DNA of 64,000 nt from Mesorhizobium sp. dw_380 (GTDB lineage: Bacteria; Pseudomonadota; Alphaproteobacteria; Rhizobiales; Rhizobiaceae), in NCBI RefSeq assembly GCF_018588885.1, contig NZ_JAFFIW010000030.1:1-64000 (forward strand), in the 5' to 3' direction. The notes under the pieces were generated by a model, which searched no databases, was not told where the DNA came from, and saw nothing but the letters and a program-made list of their open reading frames with translations. Positions within the stretch are counted from its first letter, which is position 1. Every line of letters starts with the position of its first letter. Both the position numbers and the translations under genes were made by a program. Shown piece by piece: positions 1 through 9,080 of the stretch.

Positions 1-177
1 CTGGAGGGGGAGATGCCCGGCAGGGCAGAGGGGGGCGCCGTGGAGCGCCGGCCTTGCCCTCGGCGAAAGACCACCAAACGCTCCCTGAGTTCGCGGCGAT
101 GATCGATTGACAATTCGGCGGGACAGCGCCCCCCTCTGTCCTGCCGGACATCTCCCCCACGAGGGGGGAGATTGGCA
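1..177. repeat. Paired palindromic intergenic repeat, locus 1
   Basis: Two copies of a GC-rich element lie in opposite orientation: one at 1-40 (G-run, AGATGCCCGGCAGGGCAGAG, G-run) and its inverse at about 117-177 (C-run, CTCTGTCCTGCCGGACATCT, C-run, short loop, GGGGGGAGAT). Each copy can fold on itself and the two can pair with each other. The same paired arrangement recurs near 41554-41736 and 57426-57625. It resembles REP doublets (REPINs). The first copy may extend beyond the left edge. Confidence 0.8.
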
Positions 178-181
178 AACC

Positions 182-901
182 TTAACCCGCGCTGCTCTGC
201 GGATAGCAGATGATCGAGAGATACCGCATCGGCAGTTTGGTCAGTTGCTCCGGCCCATGCGGCGCATCGGCGTCGAAGAACAGGCTGTCGCCGGGCTTCA
301 TCGGGTAGAGGTTGCTGCCGTGCCGGTACACGACCTCGCCCTCCAGCATATAGAGGAACTCCATCCCCTCGTGCTGGAAGGTCGGGAACACGTCGGAATC
401 CTCGGTCAGCGTGATCAGATAGGGTTCGACGACCACGCCGCTGGTGTTGGAGCCGATATGGCCGAGCAGATTGTATTGATGGCCGGCGCGGGTGCCGCGG
501 CGCTCGACATCGAGGCCTTCGCCGGCCTTGACGAAGACGGCGCTGCGCTCCTCCTCGAAACGGCGGAAGAAGGCTGTCACCGGGACGCCAAGCGCCCGCG
601 ACAGCGCCTGCAAGGTGGTCAGCGATGGCGATGTGATGCCGTTCTCGATCTTCGACAGCATGCCCAGCGAAATGTCGGTGGCGACCGCGAGATCGGCGAC
701 CGTGATGCCGAGCTTCTTGCGGAACGCCCGCACCTCGCGGCCGATCGCCACCTCCAGCACCTTCTCACGGGTGTCGCGTATGGCATGCGGGTTCTGCGTC
801 AGCGGCGCCCGTATGGTCTTGCCGTCCGCCGAGACCTTCGGCAGCGGTTTTGCCTTTGCGCTCGCGGGAGCGGCCTTGGAATCGGAAATTGCCTTTGCCA
901 T
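182..901 (-). CDS. XRE-family transcriptional regulator with C-terminal cupin domain
   Basis: A 239-residue DNA-binding regulator. Residues about 52-108 form a helix-turn-helix of the XRE/Cro type (core LAVATDISLGMLSKIENG), and residues about 165-235 form a small cupin barrel that normally senses a small ligand. The N-terminal 45 residues are a low-complexity Ala/Lys/Pro extension. The start is backed by GGGAGCGAC just upstream. It is transcribed away from the flavin monooxygenase gene at 1161, and regulators of this class commonly control the adjacent divergent operon, so control of trimethylamine or TMAO use is the inferred role. The ligand cannot be read from sequence. Confidence 0.88.
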   Translation of the reverse strand: MAKAISDSKAAPASAKAKPLPKVSADGKTIRAPLTQNPHAIRDTREKVLEVAIGREVRAFRKKLGITVADLAVATDISLGMLSKIENGITSPSLTTLQALSRALGVPVTAFFRRFEEERSAVFVKAGEGLDVERRGTRAGHQYNLLGHIGSNTSGVVVEPYLITLTEDSDVFPTFQHEGMEFLYMLEGEVVYRHGSNLYPMKPGDSLFFDADAPHGPEQLTKLPMRYLSIICYPQSSAG

Positions 902-1080
902 GTCGCTCCCGAATCGTCAGGATTTATTTCACTCAAGGTGAACATGTCAGGTGCCGATACATGAGCGCAACAGCGACGGCAAGCCATCTTGTGTCGTATG
1001 CGCCTGTCCGGTGATTGCAGCCGCTGCAGGTTTTTCGCCAGGAATTCGTTGCGCGCAAACGCAGTTCGCGCAGATGTCTG

Positions 1081-1120
1081 TTGACAGCAGGCAAGCGCCA
1101 ATTAGTGTCACTGTCAGTGA
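1081..1120 (+). promoter_or_regulatory. Candidate promoter and 13-bp dyad upstream of tmm-like gene
   Basis: TTGACA (1081-1086) is followed after 16 bases by TAGTGT (1103-1108), a plausible sigma-70-type promoter. A perfect 13-bp dyad, TCACTGTCAGTGA, lies at 1108-1120, overlapping the end of the -10 box, where a bound repressor would block initiation. The nearest regulator is the XRE-cupin gene at 182-901. Assignment of the dyad to that protein is inference. Confidence 0.45.
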
Positions 1121-1160
1121 AATTTGTTTCGCTGGGGAAATCAAAAAGAGGAGGCCCGGA

Positions 1161-2519
1161 ATGAACACTCGCGTTGCCGTCATCGGAGCCGGACCGTCCG
1201 GCCTGGCACAGCTCAGGGCCTTCAAGTCGGCGGCCGACAAGGGCGCCGACATTCCCGAGATCGTCTGCTTCGAAAAGCAGTCCGATTGGGGCGGCCTGTG
1301 GAACTACACCTGGCGCACCGGCCTCGACGAGCATGGCGACCCGGTGCACGGCTCGATGTACCGCTACCTCTGGTCGAACGGACCGAAGGAATGCCTGGAA
1401 TTCGCCGATTACACCTTCGAGGAGCATTTCGGCCGGCCGATCGGCTCCTACCCGCCGCGTGCCGTGCTGTGGGATTACATCAAGGGCCGCGTCGAGAAGT
1501 CTGGCCTGCGCAAATGGGTGCGTTTCAACAGCCCGGTGCGCATGGTGACGTTCTCGGACGAGACGAAGAAATTCACCGTCACCGCGCATGACCGCACCAA
1601 CGACGTCACCTATTCGGAAGAGTTCGACAATGTCGTCGTCGCCTCCGGGCATTTTTCCGTGCCCAACGTTCCCTATTTCGAAGGTTTTTCGACCTTCAAC
1701 GGCCGCATCCTGCACAGCCATGATTTCCGCGACGCGATGGAGTTCAAGGGCAAGGACATCCTGATCATCGGCCGCTCCTATTCGGCCGAGGACATCGGCT
1801 CGCAATGCTACAAATACGGCGCCAAATCGATCACCTCCAGCTACCGCTCGAAGCCCATGGGCTTCAAATGGCCAGAGAATTGGAAGGAGGTGCCGCTGCT
1901 GCAGAAAGTCGTCGGCAAGACAGCGCATTTCAAGGACGGTACAACGAAGGATGTTGACGCCATTATCCTCTGCACCGGCTATCTGCATTCCTTCCCGTTC
2001 CTCACCGACGATCTCAAGCTCAAGACCGCCAACCGCATGTGGCCGCTGGACCTCTATGAAGGCGTCGTCTGGGAGAAGAACCAGCAACTCTCCTACATCG
2101 GCATGCAGGACCAGTTCTACACCTTCAACATGTTCGACGCGCAGGCCTGGTTCGCTCGCGATGTCATCATGGGCCGCATCAAGCTGCCGTCGGCCGAAGC
2201 GATGGCCGAACACGGCGCCAAATGGCGCGCGCGCGAGGAGACGCTCGAAGACGCCGAGCAGATGATCTGGTTCCAGGGCGACTACACCAAGGAGTTGATG
2301 GACCAGACCGATTATCCCGGCTTCGACGTCGAGGCGGTCAACCAGACCTTCATGGAGTGGGAACACCACAAGGCGGAGAACATCATGGGCTTCCGCGACC
2401 ACGCCTACCGCTCGCTGATGACCGGCACCATGGCGCCGCTGCATCATACGCCCTGGCTGCACGCCCTGGACGACTCGATGGAAAGCTACCTCGAGGTGAA
2501 AGGGGTGGCTGCCGAGTAG
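1161..2519 (+). CDS. tmm: Flavin-containing monooxygenase, trimethylamine monooxygenase type
   Basis: A 452-residue NADPH- and FAD-dependent enzyme of the bacterial FMO family, which oxidises trimethylamine to trimethylamine N-oxide (TMAO). Visible motifs are the FAD-binding GAGPSG (residues 9-14), the FMO signature [11 protein letters not shown] near residue 178, and the NADPH-binding GRSYSAED near residue 204. Length and motifs fit the Tmm subfamily rather than Baeyer-Villiger enzymes. The ATG at 1161 follows AAGAGGAGG; an upstream in-frame extension lacks support because the FAD motif must be N-terminal. A TMAO-type ABC importer lies at 4546-8652 on the other strand, which strengthens the assignment. 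No TMAO demethylase gene is visible in the window. Confidence 0.85.
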   Translation: MNTRVAVIGAGPSGLAQLRAFKSAADKGADIPEIVCFEKQSDWGGLWNYTWRTGLDEHGDPVHGSMYRYLWSNGPKECLEFADYTFEEHFGRPIGSYPPRAVLWDYIKGRVEKSGLRKWVRFNSPVRMVTFSDETKKFTVTAHDRTNDVTYSEEFDNVVVASGHFSVPNVPYFEGFSTFNGRILHSHDFRDAMEFKGKDILIIGRSYSAEDIGSQCYKYGAKSITSSYRSKPMGFKWPENWKEVPLLQKVVGKTAHFKDGTTKDVDAIILCTGYLHSFPFLTDDLKLKTANRMWPLDLYEGVVWEKNQQLSYIGMQDQFYTFNMFDAQAWFARDVIMGRIKLPSAEAMAEHGAKWRAREETLEDAEQMIWFQGDYTKELMDQTDYPGFDVEAVNQTFMEWEHHKAENIMGFRDHAYRSLMTGTMAPLHHTPWLHALDDSMESYLEVKGVAAE

Positions 2520-2698
2520 GCATGATCCCGAGCCGAAGGAGCGTCGCAGGACCTTCGATACACGATCGGGAGCATAGCATTGGCGAGCGGCGGCATTCCG
2601 CCGAACTGAACAGCGCCGTCCAGGCGGGGGAGGCAGCGCCACCGGGCTGCCTTATGTTCATTATTTCGCTCTCGATAGCATTAAAGGTTTTCGCTCAC

Positions 2699-4261
2699 TC
2701 AGACGAACAAAAAGTCACCCGCTGTCAGCGTGCTCGTAAAGTTCGCAAGAGTAATTTGGTCGGTTCCTGCGACAATGATGGTGCTGGTTCCATCTTGGGT
2801 GATAGTGAGATCATTGAACGATTGCACATCCTCCACACCACTAAACACGATACTGTCGCCTTGGTTCTGGCTGAAGTCTTGGATAGTATTTTGGATTCCG
2901 ACCGTCATTGAACCGTCATCCCTGAATATGAACTGATCTTTGCCGCCCTGAGCGAATTCGCTCAGTTGCCCATCACCCCACATGTCATTGATGACCGTGC
3001 AGCCGGGGGCCGCGCTCCCAGCGTACAGGGTATCGTTTCCACCCTTGGCCGAGCCGGACATGTGTAGGGCGTCGCCGCACAGGAAGTTGCTGACTTGTCC
3101 GCTTTCGCTGTTCGCGCCCCCGGTAAGAATATCGTTGCCGCCCCTGGCGGACCCGGACATAGCAAGTGCGTCACCGTACAACTCGTTTAGAACATCCGGA
3201 CCGGAGTCCCTGTTGCCGCCGGTCAGGGCATCGTTGCCGCCCACAGCGCTGTCGAGCATCGTGGCGGCGTCGCCATAGCCCAGATTATGGGTGCCTTGCA
3301 GCACCGCCACGTCATCGCCGCCAAGCGCATGGCCGGACATGGTGCCGCCCGCGTCGCCGTAGAAAGTAATCTGCGAGCCACCGGCGCTCGTGAAGGTGTC
3401 GTTCCCGCCCTTGGCGAAACCGGAAAGACCGCCGCCCGCATCGCCATAGAGTGTTTTGTTCGGGATCGCCCCACCCAGGTCTGTGTAATGGTCGTCGCCG
3501 CCCTGAGCATGGTCCGACATGTCACCGCCGGCGTCACCGAAGAAAGTGCTGGTGGAAAAGAAGGCGCCGATGAAGGTGTCGTTGCCACCCCTGCTGTGGC
3601 CCGACATATCGCCGCCGGCATCACCGTAAAAAGTGTTGAGTGAGTCGGTCCTGCTGGTGAAGCTGTCGTCGCCGCCTTGCGCACTGCCGGACATGTTGCT
3701 GCCGGAGTCGCCGAAGAAAGTGTTGGTGGCCTGTCTAGAGCCCTGAAAGTTGTCGCTGCCACCCTTGCTGTGATCCGACATTTCGCCGCCCGCATCACCG
3801 TAGAAGGTGTGGGTAGCTCCTTGGACAGTGCTTGTCAGGAAGGTGTCGTCGCCACCTTGGGCATGGCCGAACATGTTGCCGCCGGCGTCACCGTAGAAAG
3901 TGTCGACCACCTGTCTTGCCACTCCACTGTTGAAGGTGTCGTTGCCGCCCTTGCTGTGGCCCGACATATCGTCGCCCGCGTCACCGTAGGCGGTGGTGGT
4001 GGTGGACGACAGCGCCGTGGTGAAAGTGTCGTCACCGCCTTGAGAAAAATTGAACAAGCTTCGAGCCGCGTCACCGAAAAAAATGTAGGTCGAGGGTGCG
4101 GTTTCCGTAAAAGTGTCGTTGCCGCCTCTCGAGAAGTCGAGCAGGCTGCCGCCAGCATCGCCGGTCAAGATATTCGTATTTGGATCGCCTGCGAGGATGT
4201 CGTCGGTGCCCCATTGATGACGTATTAGATCACCGGGAGTAAACGGAACGCGGTTAGACAT
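2699..4261 (-). CDS. Large repeat protein, RTX-like calcium-binding, probable type I secretion substrate
   Basis: A 520-residue acidic, Gly/Asp-rich protein with about 14 imperfect repeats of 28-33 residues. The consensus combines a GDAGG block, a Met/Ser/His block and a GG[ND]D-x-F block, reminiscent of the nonapeptide repeats of RTX beta-rolls but with a longer period. There is no N-terminal signal peptide. The C-terminus ends in LTAGDFLFV, typical of type I secretion signals. No ABC/HlyD secretion genes lie nearby. The start at 4261 has AGGAGAGGG upstream; an alternative start lies 33 bases earlier. It sits between the tmm-like gene and the TMAO importer, in the opposite direction to tmm. 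Function is unknown; calcium binding is inferred from repeat type. Confidence 0.8.
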   Translation of the reverse strand: MSNRVPFTPGDLIRHQWGTDDILAGDPNTNILTGDAGGSLLDFSRGGNDTFTETAPSTYIFFGDAARSLFNFSQGGDDTFTTALSSTTTTAYGDAGDDMSGHSKGGNDTFNSGVARQVVDTFYGDAGGNMFGHAQGGDDTFLTSTVQGATHTFYGDAGGEMSDHSKGGSDNFQGSRQATNTFFGDSGSNMSGSAQGGDDSFTSRTDSLNTFYGDAGGDMSGHSRGGNDTFIGAFFSTSTFFGDAGGDMSDHAQGGDDHYTDLGGAIPNKTLYGDAGGGLSGFAKGGNDTFTSAGGSQITFYGDAGGTMSGHALGGDDVAVLQGTHNLGYGDAATMLDSAVGGNDALTGGNRDSGPDVLNELYGDALAMSGSARGGNDILTGGANSESGQVSNFLCGDALHMSGSAKGGNDTLYAGSAAPGCTVINDMWGDGQLSEFAQGGKDQFIFRDDGSMTVGIQNTIQDFSQNQGDSIVFSGVEDVQSFNDLTITQDGTSTIIVAGTDQITLANFTSTLTAGDFLFV

Positions 4262-4398
4262 TGTACCCTCTCCTGTTGAGCCTACCCGACCCATGACAGC
4301 CCTACGCTGCTATGTAGGAGCGAACAATAATCCGGAAGCGGTAAGTCTTTAGGCGTAGGGATCAGTAGCCCTTCACTAGCCGCTCGTGGCGATAGAGT

Positions 4399-4518
4399 AA
4401 TTCCAGGAAAGTGTGAAACGGTTTTCCCGGGAAAAGCGCGTAGCGCTTTCCCTTGGGAATTGCGTCAAAACAAAGAGTTAGAGCAGATCGCCGTTTCCGT
4501 GAAACGGTGAACTGCTTT
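4399..4518. repeat. Dispersed rhizobial intergenic repeat element
   Basis: The stretch beginning AATTCCAGGAAAGTGTGAAA and running through TTGCGTCAAAACAAAGAG to GTTTCCGTGAAACGGTGAAC contains internal inverted repeats (for example CCGTTTC/GAAACGG) and resembles a short intergenic element common in Mesorhizobium and relatives. It lies just after the end of the importer permease gene. A short open frame across it is not credible as a gene. Family membership is from memory of such sequences, not a search. Confidence 0.6.
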
Positions 4519-4545
4519 AGCCAGCCGGCCGAGTTTCGATTTTGG

Positions 4546-6525
4546 CTAGCCAAGCCTCGCCCGTGCCTTCGCCGTCCAGGCGTTGAACAGCCGGTCGGCG
4601 ACGATGCCGATGAAGGCTATTGCCAGGCCCGCGACGATGCCGCGGCCGGAATCGGCCTTGGACAGCGCGATGAACACTTCCTGGCCGAGATCGCGGGTGC
4701 CGACCATGGCGCAGATGATGATCATCGCCAGCGCCATCAGGATCGTCTGATTGACGCCGAGCATGATCTCCGGCAGCGCCAGCGGCAATTGCACGCGAAA
4801 GAAGGTCTGGCGGGGCGTGCAGCCGGAAACCTTGGCCGCCTCGATCAGTGCCGGCGGCACCTGCCGGATGCCGTGATTGGTGTAGCGGATCGCCGGCACC
4901 ACGGCGAAGGCAATCGTTGCGATCATCGCGGTGACGTCGCCGACTCGGAACAGCATCACCACCGGGATGATGAAGCAGAAGGACGGCAGCACCTGCAGCG
5001 TATCGATGATAGGTGTGACGATCTTCTCGAAGCGATCGCTGCGCGCGGCCGCGAGCCCGATCGGGATGCCGATCAGGCAAGCGATGAAAGCCGAGATGCC
5101 GCAGAGATAGACCGTCGCCATTGTCTTTTCCCACAGGCCGGTGATGGCGCAGAAGGCGGTCAGCGCCGCGACAAGCGCGGCCAGGCGCAAGCCTGAGAGC
5201 TGATAGCCGGCGAGACCAAGCAGGAACACCGCGCCCAGCCATGGAAAGCCTTCGCAGAAGGCACGCAGCGGGTTCAGCACGTTGAGGATCAGCGCCACGC
5301 GGAAGGCCTCGATCGTGTCGAAGAAGTTGATCGTCACCCAGTTCACCGCCGCCTTCCACAGCGGCGCGGTGGTGAAGGTGATCGCCTTCGGCACCGCCGC
5401 GAAGACCGGCACGAAGAGCCCAATCAGCGTGGTGACGGCAAGGATGGCGACAGCCAGTGTCAGATTGGGGTAGCGCCGCCACAGATTCGGGCTCGCCACC
5501 TGATGGACATGCCCCTTCGCCTGCTTGTGCGCGATGGCCTGGCTCAGGCGGTCGAGCGCGATGGCCAGCGCGACGATGGCGAGGCCGGCTTCCATCGCCT
5601 CGCCGACCTTCAGCGCGCGCAGCGCGAGCAGCACGTCGTAGCCGAGGCCGCCGGCGCCGATCATCGAGGCGATGATCACCATGTTGAGCGCCAGCATGAT
5701 CACCTGGTTGACGCCGACCATCAGCGTCGGCCGCGCCGAAGGCAAAAGCACGCGCCACAGTTTCTGCCGCGCGGTGCAGCCGGCCATTTCACTGAAATCA
5801 TCGATCTCGGACGGCACCCGCGAAAGCCCGAGCATCGTCGCCCGCACCATCGGCGGCGTGGCGAAGATGGCAGTGGCGATCATTGCAGAGACTGGGCTGT
5901 TGCCGAACAGAAGCAGCATCGGGATGAGATAGGCGAAGGTCGGGATCGTCTGCATCAGGTCAAGGGCAGGGGAAACGATCAGCCTTTCGGCCCACGGCTT
6001 GCGCCAGGCCCAGATGCCGGCGAACAGTCCAGTGACGATGCAGAACGGCACGGCGATGGAGATCAGCGCCAGCGTCAGCATGGCGCTGGTCCATTGGCCG
6101 AACAGCGCGATGTAGAGAAAGCAGCCGCCGACCAGCATGCTGAGTTTCCGGCCGCCCACGGCATGCCCGGCGAGGAAGGCGGCGGCGCACACACCAACCC
6201 AGGACAGGCGCGGCAGGACATAGGCGTCCGCGCCATGACCGATCTTGAAGTTCTTGGCCAGCAGATTGAGCGCGAAGTCGAGCGGGACGCCGAGCACCGC
6301 GGTGATCGAGCGGGTCAGCCACGACAGGTTCGACTTGATCCAGCCCATCAGCGCGCTGACCCAATCAGCGATGGGGATGACGGCGCCGGCCGGATAGTCG
6401 ACTGCCCAGGGCAGGCTGTCCTGCAGCAGGAACACCGCGAGCACGGTTGCAAGTGCTGCCGCCCAGACCAGCAACCAGCGCTGAACTGGCGGCCGTGCTA
6501 CGCTGACGCTTGCCGTCACCGTCAT
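4546..6525 (-). CDS. tmoW: ABC importer permease with two fused membrane domains (TMAO/glycine betaine type)
   Basis: A 659-residue integral membrane protein of the ProW family. Two binding-protein-dependent permease domains are fused: one around residues 140-330 with the coupling loop EIDDFSEMAGCTARQ, and one around residues 430-650 with ALIEAAKVSGCTPRQ. Ordinary glycine betaine permeases have one such domain, whereas the TMAO importer of marine Roseobacter bacteria is known for a large permease. The ATG overlaps the stop of the ATPase gene by four bases (ATGA), showing translational coupling. Symbol follows proVWX usage and is inferred from the neighbouring tmm-like gene; choline or betaine remains possible. 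Confidence 0.8.
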   Translation of the reverse strand: MTVTASVSVARPPVQRWLLVWAAALATVLAVFLLQDSLPWAVDYPAGAVIPIADWVSALMGWIKSNLSWLTRSITAVLGVPLDFALNLLAKNFKIGHGADAYVLPRLSWVGVCAAAFLAGHAVGGRKLSMLVGGCFLYIALFGQWTSAMLTLALISIAVPFCIVTGLFAGIWAWRKPWAERLIVSPALDLMQTIPTFAYLIPMLLLFGNSPVSAMIATAIFATPPMVRATMLGLSRVPSEIDDFSEMAGCTARQKLWRVLLPSARPTLMVGVNQVIMLALNMVIIASMIGAGGLGYDVLLALRALKVGEAMEAGLAIVALAIALDRLSQAIAHKQAKGHVHQVASPNLWRRYPNLTLAVAILAVTTLIGLFVPVFAAVPKAITFTTAPLWKAAVNWVTINFFDTIEAFRVALILNVLNPLRAFCEGFPWLGAVFLLGLAGYQLSGLRLAALVAALTAFCAITGLWEKTMATVYLCGISAFIACLIGIPIGLAAARSDRFEKIVTPIIDTLQVLPSFCFIIPVVMLFRVGDVTAMIATIAFAVVPAIRYTNHGIRQVPPALIEAAKVSGCTPRQTFFRVQLPLALPEIMLGVNQTILMALAMIIICAMVGTRDLGQEVFIALSKADSGRGIVAGLAIAFIGIVADRLFNAWTAKARARLG

Positions 6526-7601
6526 GCGCCGGCTCCGGAGCGCTCGATGCCGGCCAGCAGATCGATCACCGCTTGCGGCGTCACTTCGCCGATCGGCTTG
6601 CCGGTGCCGTTGACCACAGCGAACGGCTTGCCGGCGGTGACGATCTCGGCCGAGAAGCTGGCTATTTTTGCCTCAGGCGCAACCGTGCCGCCGTGCTCCG
6701 AGCCATCGCAGGCGCGCATCAGGCTGCGGGCCGAAATCACCTTGGCGCGGTCGACGTCGCGCGTGAACTCGGCGACATAGTCGGTGGCTGGATTGACCAC
6801 CAGCTCCTCCGGCGTGCCGATCTGGATGACCTCGCCATCCTTCATGATGGCGATGCGGTCGGCCAGCCGTATGGCTTCGTCGAAATCATGGGTGATGAAG
6901 ACGATGGTCTTGTGCAGCATGGTCTGCAGCCGCACCAGCTCATCCTGCATCTCGCGTCGGATGAGCGGATCGAGTGCGGAGAACGGTTCGTCCAGGAACC
7001 AGATTTCCGGCTTTGTCGCGAGACTCCGGGCGATGCCGACACGCTGCTGCTGGCCGCCGGACAATTCACGCGGATAGAAATGCTCGCGGCCGCGCAGGCC
7101 GACGAGTTCGATCACCTCGCGGGCGCGTGCCTCGCGCGTCGCCCGGTCCTGGCCCTGGATGCTGAGCGGAAAGGCGATGTTGTCCAGCACGTTGAGATGC
7201 GGCAGCAAAGCAAAGTTCTGGAACACCATCCCCATCCGGTGGCGTCTGAGTTCGATCAGTGCCGCATCGGAAATTTTCAGCAGGTCCTTGCCCTCGAATT
7301 CGACCTTGCCGTGGGTCGGCTCGATCAGCCGCGACATGCAGCGCACCAGCGTCGATTTGCCGGAGCCGGACAGGCCCATGATGATGAAGATCTCGCCCTG
7401 GCGGATTTCGAGGTCGACGGCGCGCACGGCGCCGACCAGCCCGGCTGCGGTGACGTCGGCCATGCTGGCTTTGCCATCGCGCTCGCGGATGAAATTGGTC
7501 GCGTTCGCGCCGAACAGCTTCCACACGTTGCGGCAGGCAAGTTTTACCGGGCGGCCATCCGTGCCCGGTTGCGTCGACCCCTGTTCAGTCCCGTCCGTCA
7601 T
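6522..7601 (-). CDS. tmoV: ABC importer ATPase (TMAO/glycine betaine type)
   Basis: A 359-residue ProV-like ATPase energising the adjacent permease at the inner membrane. Walker A GLSGSGKST, signature LSGGQQQR, Walker B EIWFLDEP and the H-loop THD are present. The region after the nucleotide-binding domain (about residues 260-359) resembles the regulatory CBS-like tail of osmoprotectant importers. The start at 7601 is chosen because AGAAGGA lies eight bases upstream; the earlier in-frame ATG at 7625 has no ribosome site. It is the middle gene of a tight three-gene operon. Confidence 0.85.
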   Translation of the reverse strand: MTDGTEQGSTQPGTDGRPVKLACRNVWKLFGANATNFIRERDGKASMADVTAAGLVGAVRAVDLEIRQGEIFIIMGLSGSGKSTLVRCMSRLIEPTHGKVEFEGKDLLKISDAALIELRRHRMGMVFQNFALLPHLNVLDNIAFPLSIQGQDRATREARAREVIELVGLRGREHFYPRELSGGQQQRVGIARSLATKPEIWFLDEPFSALDPLIRREMQDELVRLQTMLHKTIVFITHDFDEAIRLADRIAIMKDGEVIQIGTPEELVVNPATDYVAEFTRDVDRAKVISARSLMRACDGSEHGGTVAPEAKIASFSAEIVTAGKPFAVVNGTGKPIGEVTPQAVIDLLAGIERSGAGA

Positions 7602-7677
7602 CCAATCGTCCTTCTGGAACATCAAGACTTGAGGCCCGGCGGATCAACGGCCGGGTCTCGCGTTTCCAATGGGACAA

Positions 7678-8652
7678 TTACTGCGCCCAGGCTTTCCAGT
7701 CGGCCTCGTGGGCGGCAATCCAGGCGGCGGCGACGTCTTCCGGCGTCTTGCCGTTGAGGTCGATCTCGCCGCTCATCTTGTTCAGTTCGTCGGTGTCGAT
7801 CGTGTAGGCCTTGGCCACCTTGTAGGCGACCGGCCATTTGTCCTTCATGCCGGACCAGGAGTATTTCCAGATTTCGCCATGCGGCTTGCCGCAATCATAT
7901 TTGGCGTCGGGGTTCACGCCCCATTTCGGGTCAGTGTAGCATTCGGGCGTGTATTCGGGGAATTGCACCCATTCGCCCTTGTATTTGGCCGGCGCCCAGT
8001 GCGGCGAATAGATCCACAGCATGATCGGCGCCTTGCGCTGATAGGCGGAATCGAGTTCGGCGAACATCGCCGCATCGGTGCCGGCGTGGATGACGGTGAA
8101 GGGCAGCTTCAGCGCCGCAACACGCTCGTCGTCAAAGCCTTCCCATGTCACCGGGCCGCCGAGATAGCGCCCCTTCGGGGCCGTCTCCGCCGTCGAGAAC
8201 GAAGCCGCGCATGTGGCGTCGAGCAAGGCATGCCAATCCGGCAGGGTCGGGCATTTCTCCTTCATGTATTCGGGAAACCACCACTCTTCCTTGGCCTTCG
8301 GGCCAAGCTTGCCGAGCCGCTCGGTCTGGCCGGTCGCGTCGGAGGCTTTCATGGCCTCGCCGGCGGTCGTGTCCCAGAATTCCAGGCCGACATCGAGGTC
8401 GCCATTGGTGAGGCCGGTGGTCAGGCTTGAGAGGTAGTCGGCGGTCGGATATTCAACGGTATAGCCGAGCTTTTCCAGGATGCCGCCGAGGATCTTGGCG
8501 TTCAGATTGACGCTGGTCCAGTCGAAAAGCGCGATCTTGATCGGGTCGTTGGATTCCGGGGCCGCGGCTTGGGCGGAAGGTGTCAGCAGGCTAAGCGTCG
8601 CGAGCGCGACAGCGCCCATCGATAGTTTCGAAATTCTGCTCCGAAATGACAT
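7678..8652 (-). CDS. tmoX: Periplasmic substrate-binding protein, TMAO/glycine betaine type
   Basis: A 324-residue secreted binding protein with a Sec signal peptide (cleavage likely after SAQAA near residue 30). The mature protein belongs to the OpuAC/ProX-like family and is rich in Trp (FDWTSVNLN, LEFWDTT, EEWWFPEY, WKYSWSGM), consistent with an aromatic cage for a quaternary ammonium or TMAO head group. A clear GAAGGAGA precedes the ATG. It is the first gene of the operon, followed by ATPase and fused permease. The partner tmm-like gene at 1161 argues for TMAO, but binding specificity is inferred. Confidence 0.82.
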   Translation of the reverse strand: MSFRSRISKLSMGAVALATLSLLTPSAQAAAPESNDPIKIALFDWTSVNLNAKILGGILEKLGYTVEYPTADYLSSLTTGLTNGDLDVGLEFWDTTAGEAMKASDATGQTERLGKLGPKAKEEWWFPEYMKEKCPTLPDWHALLDATCAASFSTAETAPKGRYLGGPVTWEGFDDERVAALKLPFTVIHAGTDAAMFAELDSAYQRKAPIMLWIYSPHWAPAKYKGEWVQFPEYTPECYTDPKWGVNPDAKYDCGKPHGEIWKYSWSGMKDKWPVAYKVAKAYTIDTDELNKMSGEIDLNGKTPEDVAAAWIAAHEADWKAWAQ

Positions 8653-9080
8653 GCTTGTTCTCCTTCAAGCTGTGGCGGTTATCGTTCGTTCCCTTCTTGC
8701 GACTTTTCTTGATTGTGTTGGAAAGACCTATCGTTGCGCAAGGCCGTTGCCGCCGTGTCGCGGCTGAAGCCTGCGCAGGCAAGATGGTGCTGAATTTCGG
8801 TGGTGATGAAATATGCCGGGAGGGTCAGCGTCATGACTGCCGATGGATCGCTGCGGGAGCGATCACCTGCGGATCAATTGCCAGTCTTGCGGCGCCCTGC
8901 AAGGTGCGAGCCATCAAGGTCTCATGATCTCGGCTATCAGCCCGGCAAGCCCCTTCTCGCCACGGCCGTTTCATGGGATGAAATTATATATACCAACGTT
9001 CATCGCGCGCAACGACTAAGGCTTTGCGTGACGCATAAATTCAGACCGTAGGCGAAGTCGAACCCGGCCGTTGGACATTC
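8653..9080. other. Intergenic region of 428 bases upstream of tmoX-like gene
   Basis: This stretch lies between the start of the importer operon and the end of the SDR gene. It should hold the promoter of the importer operon. An AT-rich patch is seen near 8979-8995 (AAATTATATATACC) but no convincing -35/-10 pair, terminator or conserved coding frame was found. Confidence 0.5.

Noticed and set aside
933-2642. A 569-residue minus-strand frame over the flavin monooxygenase
   Set aside because: Composition is typical of an antisense shadow and the plus-strand gene has clear FAD and NADPH motifs.
2699-4261. Regular repeats that could suggest a CRISPR array or minisatellite
   Set aside because: The repeats are in frame, vary in sequence and encode a conserved protein pattern; there are no uniform direct repeats with unique spacers and no cas genes.
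4362-4553. A 63-residue open frame
   Set aside because: It lies within the dispersed intergenic repeat at 4399-4518 and has no ribosome site.
8653-9080. Possible tRNA or small RNA in the gap upstream of the tmoX-like gene
   Set aside because: No cloverleaf, terminator or promoter pair could be found by inspection.
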